This document shows positions 18,560-27,633 of a stretch of DNA of 64,000 bases, one piece after another (the first letter of the stretch is position 1; every line of letters begins with the position of its first letter). The DNA lies in assembly GCF_008369165.1 (NCBI RefSeq), contig NZ_VOBA01000001.1:1295630-1359629 (forward strand), in the 5' to 3' direction. The notes under the pieces are model-generated. The model made no database searches, had not been told where the DNA came from, and was given only the letters and a program-made list of their open reading frames with translations. The stretch is from Dietzia sp. ANT_WB102. Lineage in GTDB: Bacteria > Actinomycetota > Actinomycetes > Mycobacteriales > Mycobacteriaceae. The position numbers and the translations under genes were made by a program.

Positions 18560-20457
18560 TGCTGGTTCACCTCGATACAGGTGTCGCGGAAGTTTGTATT
18601 GAGTCGTGTGGACGGTTCATAGACCAAGTCTCGACAGCGTCTAGGCTCAACGTCTCGCATATGCAATCTAGCGGAGCTGGTTCTTTTGCTACTGCTCGTC
18701 AGATCGGCACTGTGTATTCGTTGTTTGCTGGCGAGGATTTGCGGACATTGTTGAACGGGTTTGTGGACCAGGCCCGTGCGATGTCGGCTCTGTTTGCTGC
18801 TGCTGGGGGGTTGATTGAGGCGCAGGATGAGGCGTTGGCGGGGGCGTTGGCGAAGGCTGCTGCGGAACCTGCGGGGTTGCAGAGTTTGGGGTTGATTCGT
18901 GCGGGCGAGTCGGAAGTGTTTGCGCTTGATGATCGGTGCGTGATGGGTGCGTACGGCCGGGTGGGGCCGGAGGATGTGTCGGATTCGCCGTTGGAATACA
19001 TCGCTAAGTGTGCTGAGGGGTTGCAGCCTGCCCAGTTCGGTGAGATCGAAGCACGGGCGAGCGCCGTGTCTGAAGCCTTGGAGAGTGCTGCGGCTCAGTT
19101 GCAGGCCGATTTAGGCAACGTTCTGGGGAGTGGTTGGCAGGGCGAGTTCGCGTCGAGTGCGCAGGATTCTGTTCGAGGTCTGGTGACCTCGGCGGTCGCA
19201 CTGTCTGGGGAGTTGGGCAAGGTGGCGGTGAAGGCTCGGCGAGCGCATGACGGGTTTGTCACCACGCGCACGAATATTGCTGAGCAGGCTGTGCAGGCGA
19301 AAATTGCGCGGTCATCGGGACAAATGCAGGGGCCGGTGGCGCCGTCGACGCTGGCGCAGTCGCGGGCGCGGGTGGAGGCGGCGGAGCAGCAGGCTCGGGC
19401 GATTGTAAATACCGAATACAGCCCGGCGGTGATGGACGCCAATCTGGATGACTTGGATTTCACGGCTGCATATCGGGTGGTGTCGACTTCGGCGTTGGGA
19501 GGGCCGGGTGGTGTCGATATGGCGCGCATCTGGAATACCGAAGGCATCCCGCGCCCGGCCGAAGCGGCTGCGCCGAACCAGTCCGCGATCGCTGCGCCGG
19601 CAGGAGGAGCGACCGGCCCCGAGGTGGGCGGGGTAAGTGCTGCCGGGGGCGTGGGCGGGGTGGGTGCCGGGGCGGCGGTGAGTTCGCCGGGCGTGGCTGC
19701 AGATGCAGCCACCGAGCAGGCCCTACTCACGGCGCGTGCGGCATCGCCGGAGGGTGCCGGGGCGGTGGGGGCGTCGCAAGGACCGGGCGCGGCGGGCGCA
19801 GCGGGTACGGGTGCGGGTGGTGGCGTGAATGCGGCGACGACGGCGGCCGGGGCTCCGCTTGCTCCGGTGCCGGGGACGCATGGTCAGCAGGGCCCCGGCA
19901 GGTCAGTCGGGATGGCGGGTCTCCGGGGGATTCGAGGTGCGGCCGCTGGTGATAGCAGCCGCCGGGATCGAGGGTTCGGGTCGACGGCCGGGTTGGTCGG
20001 TGGTGGCGGGGCCGCGGCTGCAGGTGCCGGGGCGTCGCGGATGGGTGGTGCCGGGACGCTGGCCGGTATCGGAGCCGGCCGGGTCGCCACGCCCGGGGTC
20101 GGTGGGCCGGTGGCCGGGGTGCCGGGGGCTGGCTCGGTGGCTGGTGGGCCGAGTGCCGGGGCGGTGTCGTCGTCGACTGGTGCGGCCCAGGCCGGGCGGG
20201 CTGGTGGGATGCCGATGGGCGGGATGATGGGTGGCGCAGGGGCCGGGCAGAACAATGACCGTCGCGGGCACACCCCGGCGAGCTATCTGACCAATGCGAC
20301 CAACACCACCGCGATCATCGGTGACCCCGTCAAAGTTGCGCCCGCGGTGCTGGGCCGCGCACCGACAGAAGACCCGGCAGCCGCCGCGCAGGACCAGCCC
20401 GAACCGTCCAGAGGCCGCGTGCTCGGCCGCAACTACACGGGACGCGGAGCCGGATAA
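18559..20457 (+). CDS. Putative type VII (ESX) secreted protein, WXG/PPE-like with Gly/Ala-rich tail
   Basis: 632 aa from ATG 18559 (AAAGGAGA 6-13 nt upstream). Residues ~1-290 are helical, and GNVLGSGWQGEFASSAQD contains a W-x-G turn like those of WXG100/EspB proteins, followed by a long amphipathic helix. A Gly/Ala/Pro-rich region of ~280 residues comes next, then a conserved-looking end with SYLTNATNTTAIIGDP and KVAPAVLGRAP, seen in PPE-like ESX-associated proteins. There is no Sec signal, and no ESX core genes are in the window, so the machinery must be elsewhere. Overlap with the lipoprotein gene indicates co-translation. Confidence 0.6.
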   Translation: MLVHLDTGVAEVCIESCGRFIDQVSTASRLNVSHMQSSGAGSFATARQIGTVYSLFAGEDLRTLLNGFVDQARAMSALFAAAGGLIEAQDEALAGALAKAAAEPAGLQSLGLIRAGESEVFALDDRCVMGAYGRVGPEDVSDSPLEYIAKCAEGLQPAQFGEIEARASAVSEALESAAAQLQADLGNVLGSGWQGEFASSAQDSVRGLVTSAVALSGELGKVAVKARRAHDGFVTTRTNIAEQAVQAKIARSSGQMQGPVAPSTLAQSRARVEAAEQQARAIVNTEYSPAVMDANLDDLDFTAAYRVVSTSALGGPGGVDMARIWNTEGIPRPAEAAAPNQSAIAAPAGGATGPEVGGVSAAGGVGGVGAGAAVSSPGVAADAATEQALLTARAASPEGAGAVGASQGPGAAGAAGTGAGGGVNAATTAAGAPLAPVPGTHGQQGPGRSVGMAGLRGIRGAAAGDSSRRDRGFGSTAGLVGGGGAAAAGAGASRMGGAGTLAGIGAGRVATPGVGGPVAGVPGAGSVAGGPSAGAVSSSTGAAQAGRAGGMPMGGMMGGAGAGQNNDRRGHTPASYLTNATNTTAIIGDPVKVAPAVLGRAPTEDPAAAAQDQPEPSRGRVLGRNYTGRGAG

Positions 20458-20499
20458 CGTCACCTTTGACGCCGGATGACCGTCACGGCGGAGCCCAGT

Positions 20500-22407
20500 T
20501 CACCGGGCCGCAGCCCGCAACCCGTCCAACTTCAACGCGGCATGAATCTCAAACGCACGCGGTTGCTCGCGCCACCCAGGCCCGAGCAGACGAGTGATGC
20601 GCCCGACGCGCTGCGCCACCGTGTTGGGGTGAACATTCAGGGCCTTCGCGGCGGAAGTGAGTCCTCCGGCGTGGTCGAGAACCGTCAACGCGGTGGACGC
20701 CAGTTCGGTCCCGTGGCGGGCATCCGCGTCGAGCAGCGGCCCGACCTGCACCCGCACGAACATTTCTAAATCCACCGCATCCGGATCGGTGAACAACATC
20801 GAAAACACGCCGAATTGCTCTACGCGCAGGACTTCCCCAGAATATCCGAGAGCTGCCGCCAGACGCGCCGCACGCAAAGCCTGCGAATACTCGGAACTGA
20901 TCCGGGCCAGGTCACGGATGTGCCGCCCCACCACCACGTTCACAGGCAAGCGGCGCCGCATCTCCTCGGCGAGCTCGAGTACCGACGCGTCGTCGCCGGC
21001 CGGCGTCAACACCACCACCGCGTCCTCCAGTTCGGCGGCCAGACCACCGTGACGCACCGTCAGATCCGTGAAGACGCCCTCCGTGGGCTCCCCGCCGGTG
21101 TCGAGCAACAGCACCCGAAGTCCGTCGGTCCCGATACCCGAACGGTGGACCTGACGCCGAAGTTCATGGGTGGGGGACGCGGACGAGACCAATCGCCTCA
21201 CCACCTCCCTCGCCGACCGACGCTCGGCATCCGCCAACGCCTGCGTGGACAGCTGGCACAACGCCGTGGCCTGCGAAGTCCACTCAAGAAGGCGTGCGGC
21301 GGCCTCGTCGTCCAGCCCCCGTGGCCCGGACACCAGATGACCCAGCACCCGGTTGTAGGCCACCACATCAATGACCGACCACCGCCGCCCCCGCACCGAC
21401 ACCGCGCGGACCCCGGGACGCGAAATCTCACCCCGGGTGGCCGCGAGAACGCCCGGGTCGGGCATCCCCGGCACGGCGCCGATCACGTGGCCGCCCGGAC
21501 CGCGTGAAGTGTCCACATACGCGATGTCGATGCCAGCCTCGCCTCGCACGGCGTCCAGAACCTCGGCGACCCCGGCCCCGTCCAGGATGATGGAACTGAG
21601 TCGGGCCTGGAGCCGGGACTGACGCTCCTGCTCGGCACGCTTGGTCTCGGACTGCTCGATCGCCACAGACAACTCCCGCAACGCCCGTTCCCGGCGTTCA
21701 TCCGACTCGGCGTTCTGCAGGGCGATCGCCGCGTGCTGCGCGAGAGCGGTCAACAGGAAGACTTCGTCGTCGGTGAACGCCGACGCGTGCGACCGCGCGG
21801 CGAACAATAGTCCGGTAATCCGCCCCGACACCATCAGCGGAGTGCCGAGCAGGGTCGAGATTCCCTGACGTGCGAGCAAGTCCGTGTAACCGGGGGAGCG
21901 GGCGATCCGGTGGGTGGACCCGTAGTCACTGACCTGGAACGTCTCGCCCGTCTGCAGGACGATCCCGCCCACCCCGACACCCGGTGCCACAGTGACCCCC
22001 AGGAACTCGGGGTCGAGGTCACCGCTCCAAGCGCGGATAGCGAACGAGCCCTCGCCGCTCTCGTCGGGAGTGTTGAGGTAGACGTACTCGCATTCGAGCA
22101 GGCGGCGCGCCCTCGAGGTGATCTCACGGAGCACCGCGTCCACATTGTGGATGGCCACGAGTTCGCCGGTCGACTCGTGGACCTCGCGCATCCGGGAGGC
22201 CCGCAGGTGTTCGGTCATCAACGCACCGCGCGCGGCGTGCGCGGCGGCCCGGACCCGTGCGGCCTCCGCGGCGTCGAGTCCGGCTTCGGCGCGGCGAAGG
22301 TGGGCGTCGAAATCCGCCTCGGAGTCCCGGTCGGCGATGCTGCGCAGGAGACCGGACAGTGAACCGGAAGTATCCGAACCGTCGTCTGCATCATGTGCGA
22401 TGACCAC
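20500..22407 (-). CDS. GAF-domain PucR-type transcriptional regulator
   Basis: About 635 aa. A GAF domain lies near residues 95-260 (VLREITSRARRLLECEYVYL to LLTALAQHAAIALQNAESD). A coiled linker and central domain follow. A C-terminal PucR HTH completes it (LTVLDHAGGLTSAAKALNVH, then NTVAQRVGRITRLLG). This class senses small ligands and controls catabolic genes. It is divergent from the HMG-CoA reductase operon with ~155 bp between, so that operon is the likely target. A paralogue with the same architecture lies at 31572-33305. The start is uncertain: GTG 22407 or TTG 22416. Confidence 0.88.
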   Translation of the reverse strand: MVIAHDADDGSDTSGSLSGLLRSIADRDSEADFDAHLRRAEAGLDAAEAARVRAAAHAARGALMTEHLRASRMREVHESTGELVAIHNVDAVLREITSRARRLLECEYVYLNTPDESGEGSFAIRAWSGDLDPEFLGVTVAPGVGVGGIVLQTGETFQVSDYGSTHRIARSPGYTDLLARQGISTLLGTPLMVSGRITGLLFAARSHASAFTDDEVFLLTALAQHAAIALQNAESDERRERALRELSVAIEQSETKRAEQERQSRLQARLSSIILDGAGVAEVLDAVRGEAGIDIAYVDTSRGPGGHVIGAVPGMPDPGVLAATRGEISRPGVRAVSVRGRRWSVIDVVAYNRVLGHLVSGPRGLDDEAAARLLEWTSQATALCQLSTQALADAERRSAREVVRRLVSSASPTHELRRQVHRSGIGTDGLRVLLLDTGGEPTEGVFTDLTVRHGGLAAELEDAVVVLTPAGDDASVLELAEEMRRRLPVNVVVGRHIRDLARISSEYSQALRAARLAAALGYSGEVLRVEQFGVFSMLFTDPDAVDLEMFVRVQVGPLLDADARHGTELASTALTVLDHAGGLTSAAKALNVHPNTVAQRVGRITRLLGPGWREQPRAFEIHAALKLDGLRAAAR

Positions 22408-22492
22408 AAAAATCAATCTACAGCAGTGACCTCAGCACATTGCCCGACGGAGCGGCCGCACATATGGTCACAGCTAAGTGCAGTGGGTCACA

Positions 22493-22516
22493 CCCTTCGC
22501 CGCTGGTGGTGAAGGG
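22493..22516. promoter_or_regulatory. Inverted repeat CCCTTCGCC-N6-GGTGAAGGG upstream of HMG-CoA reductase gene
   Basis: 9-bp arms with one mismatch, 45 bp before the HMG-CoA reductase ATG, inside the divergent promoter region shared with the GAF-PucR gene. It is a candidate operator for that regulator. Confidence 0.4.
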
Positions 22517-22561
22517 CCAGGGACCCAGCAGAGCCTCTACCTCGAGAAGGTGTGACAACGC

Positions 22562-23836
22562 ATGGTGAACAGTCGTATCCCGGGACTCAAAGACCTGACC
22601 CTGGAGGAGCGTCGCGAAATCGTGGCGGCCAACTCCCCCCTCGAGTCAGCGGACTTCGCGGCGTGGGATCCCGCGACCGCGCTGACGCTCGACCAGGCCG
22701 ACCACATGATCGAGAACGTGGTGGGCGTACTGCCCATCCCCGTCGGGTTCGCGGCCAACTTCACCATCAACGGTCGCGACGTGCTCGTCCCGATGGCCAC
22801 CGAGGAACCGTCGGTCGTCGCCGCAGCGTCCAACGCGGCCCGCATCGCTCGCGCCTCGGGCGGGTTCACCACCAGCTCGTCCGACCCGATCATGCGGGCG
22901 CAGATCCAGTTGGTGGACGTGGCCGACCCCGAGGCTGCCAGGCTCCGCCTGTTCGAGGCGCGGGACGAACTCATCGCCACTGCCAACGAGCAGGATCCGA
23001 TGCTGGTCACCCTCGGTGGAGGTGTTCGGGATATCGAGGTGCAGCTGGTCGAGGCCCGCACTCAGACCTACGTGGTACTGCACCTCATCGTGGATGTCCG
23101 CGACGCCATGGGCGCCAACGCGGTCAACACGATGGCTGAGGCGCTCGCCGAGCGCGTGGGCGAGATCGCCCAGGGGCGAGCGATCCTCCGGATCCTCAGC
23201 AATAAGGCCGACCTGCGGCTGGCGCGGGCGCGAGCGGTGTTCTCCGCCGAGCAGCTCGGTGGAGAGCACATCGTCGACGACATCGTCCACGCCGCCGCAC
23301 TGGCGGAGGCCGACCCGTACCGTGCCGCCACCCACAACAAGGGAGCGACGAACGGCATCATCGCCGTCGTGCTGGCCACCGGCAACGACACTCGCGCGGT
23401 TGAGGCGGGAATCCACTCCCACGCCGTCCGCGATGGTCGGTACTCCTCGCTCACCAAGTTTGAGAAGGACGCCAACGGCGACTTGGTGGCCTCGCTCGAG
23501 GTCCCCATGGCCGTGGGCCTCGTTGGCGGTGCCACGAAGGTGCACCCCGGTGCGCAGGCGGCCGTCAAGATGCTGGGGGTCACCACCGCCTCCGAGCTCG
23601 CAGAGGTGATCGCGGCCGTCGGACTGGCCCAGAACGTCGCCGGCCTGCGTGTGCTGGCCACCGAGGGAGTGCAGCGAGGTCACATGTCGCTGCACGCCCG
23701 CAATGTGGCAGTGTCCGCGGGCGCGACCACACCGGAGGAGATCACTGCCGTGGCCACCCGCATGGTGTCAGAGAAGGCCGTCCGCGCCGAGCGGGCCGCC
23801 GAAATTCTTGAGGAGCTGCGTCGCGATGGCCGATAA
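22562..23836 (+). CDS. Hydroxymethylglutaryl-CoA reductase, class II (degradative type)
   Basis: 424 aa. Class II signature: MIENVVGVLPIPVGFAANFT, then TEEPSVVAAASNAARIAR (catalytic Glu82), the dinucleotide motif DAMGANAVNT, Lys260 in THNKGATNGI, Asp276 in GNDTRAVEAG and mobile-flap His378 in HMSLHARN, the Glu/Lys/Asp/His set of Pseudomonas mevalonii HMGR. In mevalonate users it oxidises mevalonate plus CoA to HMG-CoA; some class II enzymes run in the biosynthetic direction. Its place in an operon with a permease and an AtuA-like gene, without other mevalonate-pathway genes, favours catabolism. The 3' end overlaps the next gene by 11 nt. Confidence 0.93.
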   Translation: MVNSRIPGLKDLTLEERREIVAANSPLESADFAAWDPATALTLDQADHMIENVVGVLPIPVGFAANFTINGRDVLVPMATEEPSVVAAASNAARIARASGGFTTSSSDPIMRAQIQLVDVADPEAARLRLFEARDELIATANEQDPMLVTLGGGVRDIEVQLVEARTQTYVVLHLIVDVRDAMGANAVNTMAEALAERVGEIAQGRAILRILSNKADLRLARARAVFSAEQLGGEHIVDDIVHAAALAEADPYRAATHNKGATNGIIAVVLATGNDTRAVEAGIHSHAVRDGRYSSLTKFEKDANGDLVASLEVPMAVGLVGGATKVHPGAQAAVKMLGVTTASELAEVIAAVGLAQNVAGLRVLATEGVQRGHMSLHARNVAVSAGATTPEEITAVATRMVSEKAVRAERAAEILEELRRDGR

Positions 23837-24332
23837 CCCGGAACGGACGGCCGCACCGGCGGTCGCCCCGGACGCCGAACCCGAACTGGTCAGCGTCTGG
23901 AATGAGACCGTCAAGACCCGCCACTTGGGGCTGTCGCTGCTCATCAGCGTCCCCGCGACGCTGATTGCGCTACTGGTGTCGCAGCAGGTCCTCGGCTCGG
24001 TCATGGACGACCAGGAGATAGCCAGGACCTACTCCCTGCTGATCGGTCTCGCTGTCGTCGTGTCCACGGCCGTCCTCAACGCGCGACTGTTCGCCCCGCA
24101 GCGCATCGTCACCACCGAGGCGCCGGAGGACAGCACCTCGTTCGAGGACACCCTGAGGGAGCTGGCGACCGAGCCCGGTGGGCTCGGTGATACCTCGCGG
24201 GTGCCGGAGCAGATCCGGCAGGAGATGCGTGACCTCGGACTGTACGACGCGTTCGTCGACTCGGAGCGGCGCGCGGCCGGCGACGTCGACGGCGCAGGGG
24301 TCGACCACGCAGGGAAGGCGGGTGACCGGTGA
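23826..24332 (+). CDS. Small two-TM membrane protein, possible TctB-like subunit
   Basis: 168 aa. Two TM helices (LGLSLLISVPATLIALLV and YSLLIGLAVVVSTAVLNARLF) are followed by an acidic cytoplasmic tail. It overlaps the HMG-CoA reductase gene (11 nt) and the TctA-like permease gene (4 nt, GTGA). In tripartite tricarboxylate transporters a small membrane subunit TctB partners the large TctA. This protein sits in that genetic position but has two rather than four helices and no clear family match, so the role is inferred from context. Confidence 0.65.
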   Translation: MADNPERTAAPAVAPDAEPELVSVWNETVKTRHLGLSLLISVPATLIALLVSQQVLGSVMDDQEIARTYSLLIGLAVVVSTAVLNARLFAPQRIVTTEAPEDSTSFEDTLRELATEPGGLGDTSRVPEQIRQEMRDLGLYDAFVDSERRAAGDVDGAGVDHAGKAGDR

Positions 24333-25717
24333 TGTTCGGACAGATCATCGAGCTGCTGCCCGTTGGCCTGCTCTGGGCGCTCATCGGCGCCGTCGTCTTT
24401 GGCGCGCTCGGCCTGGTCTCGGGTACGGACGAGACGGCCACCATCACCCCCATCACCCTGCTCGTGGTGCTGCTGGGCGTGCCTCCGGTCGGGATCTTCG
24501 CGTTCTTCATCGCGGCGGTGGTGTCCAAACACCTCACCCACGCGATCCCCACCACCATGCTGGGGATCCCCGGTGACACCATGGCCATCCCTCTCCTCGA
24601 GGAGGCCAATTACCTGCGCAGACTGGGAATCCCGCACATCGCCCTGCGCAAGGCGATCAGTGGCGGCATCATCGCCGCCCTCGTCTCGGTGCCCGTTTCG
24701 GTGGGTATCGCCGGGCTGCTGAGCCCGTTCGCCGACGCCGTTTCCACTGCGGCCCCGTGGATTTTCCTCGCGGCCACCGTGCTGATCGCGTTCTTCTCGC
24801 CGGCCCGGACCGCGGGCGTACTCGTGATCATCCCGTTCGTCATGCTCATCCTGGGACTGCGCGCGGTCGCCGGGGATTTCGGGGGACAGCCGCTGACAGT
24901 GAGCTTTTTCCTGGGTATCGCCGCGGGGCCCCTGATCCTCGACCTGCTCTTGGTGTCGTCGCCCGCCGGTCGGCGGGAGGCGCGACGGGACGAGGTGGAG
25001 ACGCGGCACATGGCCGTGTCCGGCTCCTCGAACGGGCGGTACTTCCCCAACCCTCTGAAGATTCTTGACCGTCGTCAGGTGGGCCTGACTATTGCGGCGT
25101 CGGCCGTCTCCTCGAGCACGTTCGTGTTCAGCCCGGTCGCGATGACGGTCATGGTGGGCGAGGCGATCCGACGCGTTCCCAAGAACGTCTACCACCGACT
25201 CACCACGCAGATGGCCGTCAAGAACGGCACCACCGAATCAACCTATCTCGGTGAGACCCTCATCCCGCTGGTGGCGTTCGGACTGCCGCTGAGCCCGATG
25301 TCAGTGGGACCGGCCGCGCCACTGTTCAACGCCCCGCCGCGCTTCACCGTGGACACCGAGACGGGGGAGGTCAACAACCTCCACACACTCATGAGCTCGT
25401 GGGAGTTCCTCGTGTTCGGCCTCGTCGGGGTGATCGTCGCCGCTGTGGTGGTGTACCCGCTCGCGATGAAGTTCGCGGCCCCGGCCGCCTCGTTCGTCAT
25501 GCGCAAGGTCAGTCACGAGGCCGTGGTGGCCGCATTCACCGCCCTGATCCTCATGGTGGCGGTGTGGGAGGGCGGCGTCTACGGCGTGCTTGTGGTGGTG
25601 ACGGTCGGTTTGGTCGGCGGACTACTGTCCCGCGCGTTCAAACTCCACGCCGGTGTGCAATTCATGGCGTTCTACGTCGCGCTGCTGACAGTCCCGGCGA
25701 TCCTCGCCCTGTTCTAG
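24329..25717 (+). CDS. TctA-like permease (tripartite tricarboxylate transporter family)
   Basis: 462 aa with ~10-12 TM helices. The N-terminal LLWALIGAVVFGALGLVSGT and the re-entrant-like segment IPTTMLGIPGDTMAIPLLEE resemble the TctA PGxxG and N-I-P-G-T-P regions. A second half repeats helix-rich character (STFVFSPVAMTVMVGEAIRR onward). No periplasmic binding protein (TctC) gene is adjacent. Context suggests import of mevalonate, an isoprenoid acid or a related carboxylate for the enzymes encoded on either side. Family assignment is moderate, substrate inferred. Confidence 0.65.
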   Translation: MMFGQIIELLPVGLLWALIGAVVFGALGLVSGTDETATITPITLLVVLLGVPPVGIFAFFIAAVVSKHLTHAIPTTMLGIPGDTMAIPLLEEANYLRRLGIPHIALRKAISGGIIAALVSVPVSVGIAGLLSPFADAVSTAAPWIFLAATVLIAFFSPARTAGVLVIIPFVMLILGLRAVAGDFGGQPLTVSFFLGIAAGPLILDLLLVSSPAGRREARRDEVETRHMAVSGSSNGRYFPNPLKILDRRQVGLTIAASAVSSSTFVFSPVAMTVMVGEAIRRVPKNVYHRLTTQMAVKNGTTESTYLGETLIPLVAFGLPLSPMSVGPAAPLFNAPPRFTVDTETGEVNNLHTLMSSWEFLVFGLVGVIVAAVVVYPLAMKFAAPAASFVMRKVSHEAVVAAFTALILMVAVWEGGVYGVLVVVTVGLVGGLLSRAFKLHAGVQFMAFYVALLTVPAILALF

Positions 25718-25729
25718 GAAGGTATTTCG

Positions 25730-27502
25730 ATGACCGTGCGTATCGCCAACTGCAGTGGGTTCCTCGGGGACCGGAAGACCGGCCCGCGGGAGATGCTCGA
25801 GGGCGGTCCCGTGGACTACCTGACCGGTGACTGGCTGGCGGAGCTCACCATGAGCATCCTCGCCAAGCAGCGTTCGCGAGACCCGGAGGCCGGGTTCCCA
25901 ACCTCCTTCGTGGACCAGATCTCCGATGTCCTGGGACTGGCCCGGGACAAGGGGGTCAAGATCCTCGCCAACGCCGGCGGCGTCAACCCACACGGGTGCG
26001 CTGCCGCGGTGGCCGAGGCGGCCCGTGAGCGGGGCGTCGAGGTGAGGATCGCCGTGGTGGACGGCGACGACGTGGTGGACCGCGTCGACGAACTCCGGGC
26101 GGACGGCTGGCGGGCCGAGCACCTTGACTCCGGTGAGCCGTTCGCTGACACCGGCCTCACCCCCGCCGTGGTGAACGTCTACCTGGGCGCGTGGGGCATC
26201 GTCGAGGCCCTGCGGGCCGGGGCCGACGTGGTCATCACCGGCCGCGTGTCGGACGCGTCCCCGATCGTCGCCGCCGCCGCCGCGCACTACGGCTGGGAGC
26301 CCGGCGACCTCGACCGGATTGCGGGCGCGGTGGTGGCCGGTCACCTCATCGAGTGCAGTGCGCAGGTCTCCGGCGGCAACTTCTCGTTCTTCACGGAGAT
26401 TCCGCACCCGGAGCACCCGGGTTTTCCGATCGCGGAGATCGAGTCCGACGGCAGCTGCGTGATCACCAAACACCCGGGCACCGGCGGGGTCATCACCACC
26501 GAGACCGTGATCTCCCAGCTGCTGTACGAGATCAACGGTCCGGACTACGCCAACCCGGATGTGCTGTCCCGCTTCGACCGCCTGCAGGTCGAGCAGGTGG
26601 GCCCGGACCGAGTCCGCGTCCACGGTGCGTTTGGTGAGGTCGTGCCGGCCACGCTCAAGGCGGGGATCGTGGCCGACCACGGGTGGTCCGCCGAGATGTC
26701 GGTCCTGGTCACCGGCGGTCAGCGCCGCCTCAAGGCGGACTACTGCCTACGCCAGCTGTGGGCGGAGTTCCCGGAGGGGCGCGGGTCGTTCGACGACGTG
26801 GTGGTGAACCTCATCGGTTCCGAGACCGAGGATCCACAGACGCTCGACGAGGGCACCAGCATCCTCCGGATCGCCGTCGCCGATGCGGACAAGGAGTTGG
26901 TCACCCGCTTCCCGCGGGCGTTGGTGGAGATCCTGCTGGGCGGTTTCCCGGGCATGGCCCTCACCTCACCGCCGAGCCGGGCTCGTCGTCGTCAACTGTT
27001 CTGGCCCACGCTCATCCCCGCCACCGCGGTGCCGGAGCGGGTGACGTTCGAGGGGCGGACGTGGGAGGTGGAGCGTGCGCCCGCGCTTGCCGCCGTGGAT
27101 GAGACCCCGCTGCCTGAGGTGGGGACCGGAAAGTACGAGTACGACGACGAGACCGGCGTCTCCGTCCCGCTCGGCAGCATCGCCGGTAGCCGATCCGGCG
27201 ACAAGGGCGGAAACGCCACGCTGGGCATCTGGGCCTTGTCGGATGAGGCGCACGAGTTCCTCAGCCGGTGGTGGACCGAGGACAACGTCGCCAGTCTGCT
27301 GCCGCCGGAGGAATACTCGGCACTTCGGTTGTGGGCCATCCCCAGCCTCAGGGCTCTCGGCGTGACGGTGACCGGGTACCTCGGCCTGGGCACCGCGACC
27401 AACATCGCGTTGGACACGCAGGCCAAGGGACTCGGTGAGTTCGTCCGCGCCCGCCACCTCACAGTGCCGCGCTCCGTGGTGGAGAGCGTCAGCCGCGGCT
27501 GA
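25730..27502 (+). CDS. AtuA-like protein (acyclic terpene utilisation family, DUF1446) with fused C-terminal domain
   Basis: 590 aa. The N-terminal ~440 residues match the AtuA/DUF1446 family (VRIANCSGFLGDRKTGPREM, ANAGGVNPHGCA, TGRVSDASPIVAAAAAHYGW). The C-terminal ~110 residues (IAGSRSGDKGGNATLGIWAL) correspond to the small AtuA-associated ferredoxin-fold domain, fused here. AtuA is needed for citronellol/geraniol degradation in Pseudomonas, but its reaction is not established. A 12-bp intergenic gap puts it in the HMG-CoA reductase operon, tying it to isoprenoid or mevalonate carbon. A terminator hairpin follows. Confidence 0.88.
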   Translation: MTVRIANCSGFLGDRKTGPREMLEGGPVDYLTGDWLAELTMSILAKQRSRDPEAGFPTSFVDQISDVLGLARDKGVKILANAGGVNPHGCAAAVAEAARERGVEVRIAVVDGDDVVDRVDELRADGWRAEHLDSGEPFADTGLTPAVVNVYLGAWGIVEALRAGADVVITGRVSDASPIVAAAAAHYGWEPGDLDRIAGAVVAGHLIECSAQVSGGNFSFFTEIPHPEHPGFPIAEIESDGSCVITKHPGTGGVITTETVISQLLYEINGPDYANPDVLSRFDRLQVEQVGPDRVRVHGAFGEVVPATLKAGIVADHGWSAEMSVLVTGGQRRLKADYCLRQLWAEFPEGRGSFDDVVVNLIGSETEDPQTLDEGTSILRIAVADADKELVTRFPRALVEILLGGFPGMALTSPPSRARRRQLFWPTLIPATAVPERVTFEGRTWEVERAPALAAVDETPLPEVGTGKYEYDDETGVSVPLGSIAGSRSGDKGGNATLGIWALSDEAHEFLSRWWTEDNVASLLPPEEYSALRLWAIPSLRALGVTVTGYLGLGTATNIALDTQAKGLGEFVRARHLTVPRSVVESVSRG

Positions 27503-27516
27503 GTCCGAACCGCCTG

Positions 27517-27552
27517 GTGAGCCGCCGCTCTGCAGGGGTGGCGGCGGCTCAC
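27517..27552 (+). terminator. Intrinsic terminator-like hairpin after the AtuA-like gene
   Basis: GTGAGCCGCCGC (27517-27528) pairs perfectly with GCGGCGGCTCAC (27541-27552) around a 12-nt loop, 14 bp after the stop. It ends the HMG-CoA reductase operon and marks the right edge of the segment inserted before resB. Confidence 0.75.
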
Positions 27553-27633
27553 CCTGCCAGGATCCGCTCAGGAAGGCCCTACTAGCCTGGGTGCGACCGG
27601 CGCCGAGCCGCCTCGGCGCGCCGCGACCCGCAG

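Noticed and set aside
24029-25195. 388-codon minus-strand open frame opposite the TctA-like permease
   Set aside because: Asp/His/Arg-rich reverse-frame translation with no family features; the plus-strand permease is clearly the gene.
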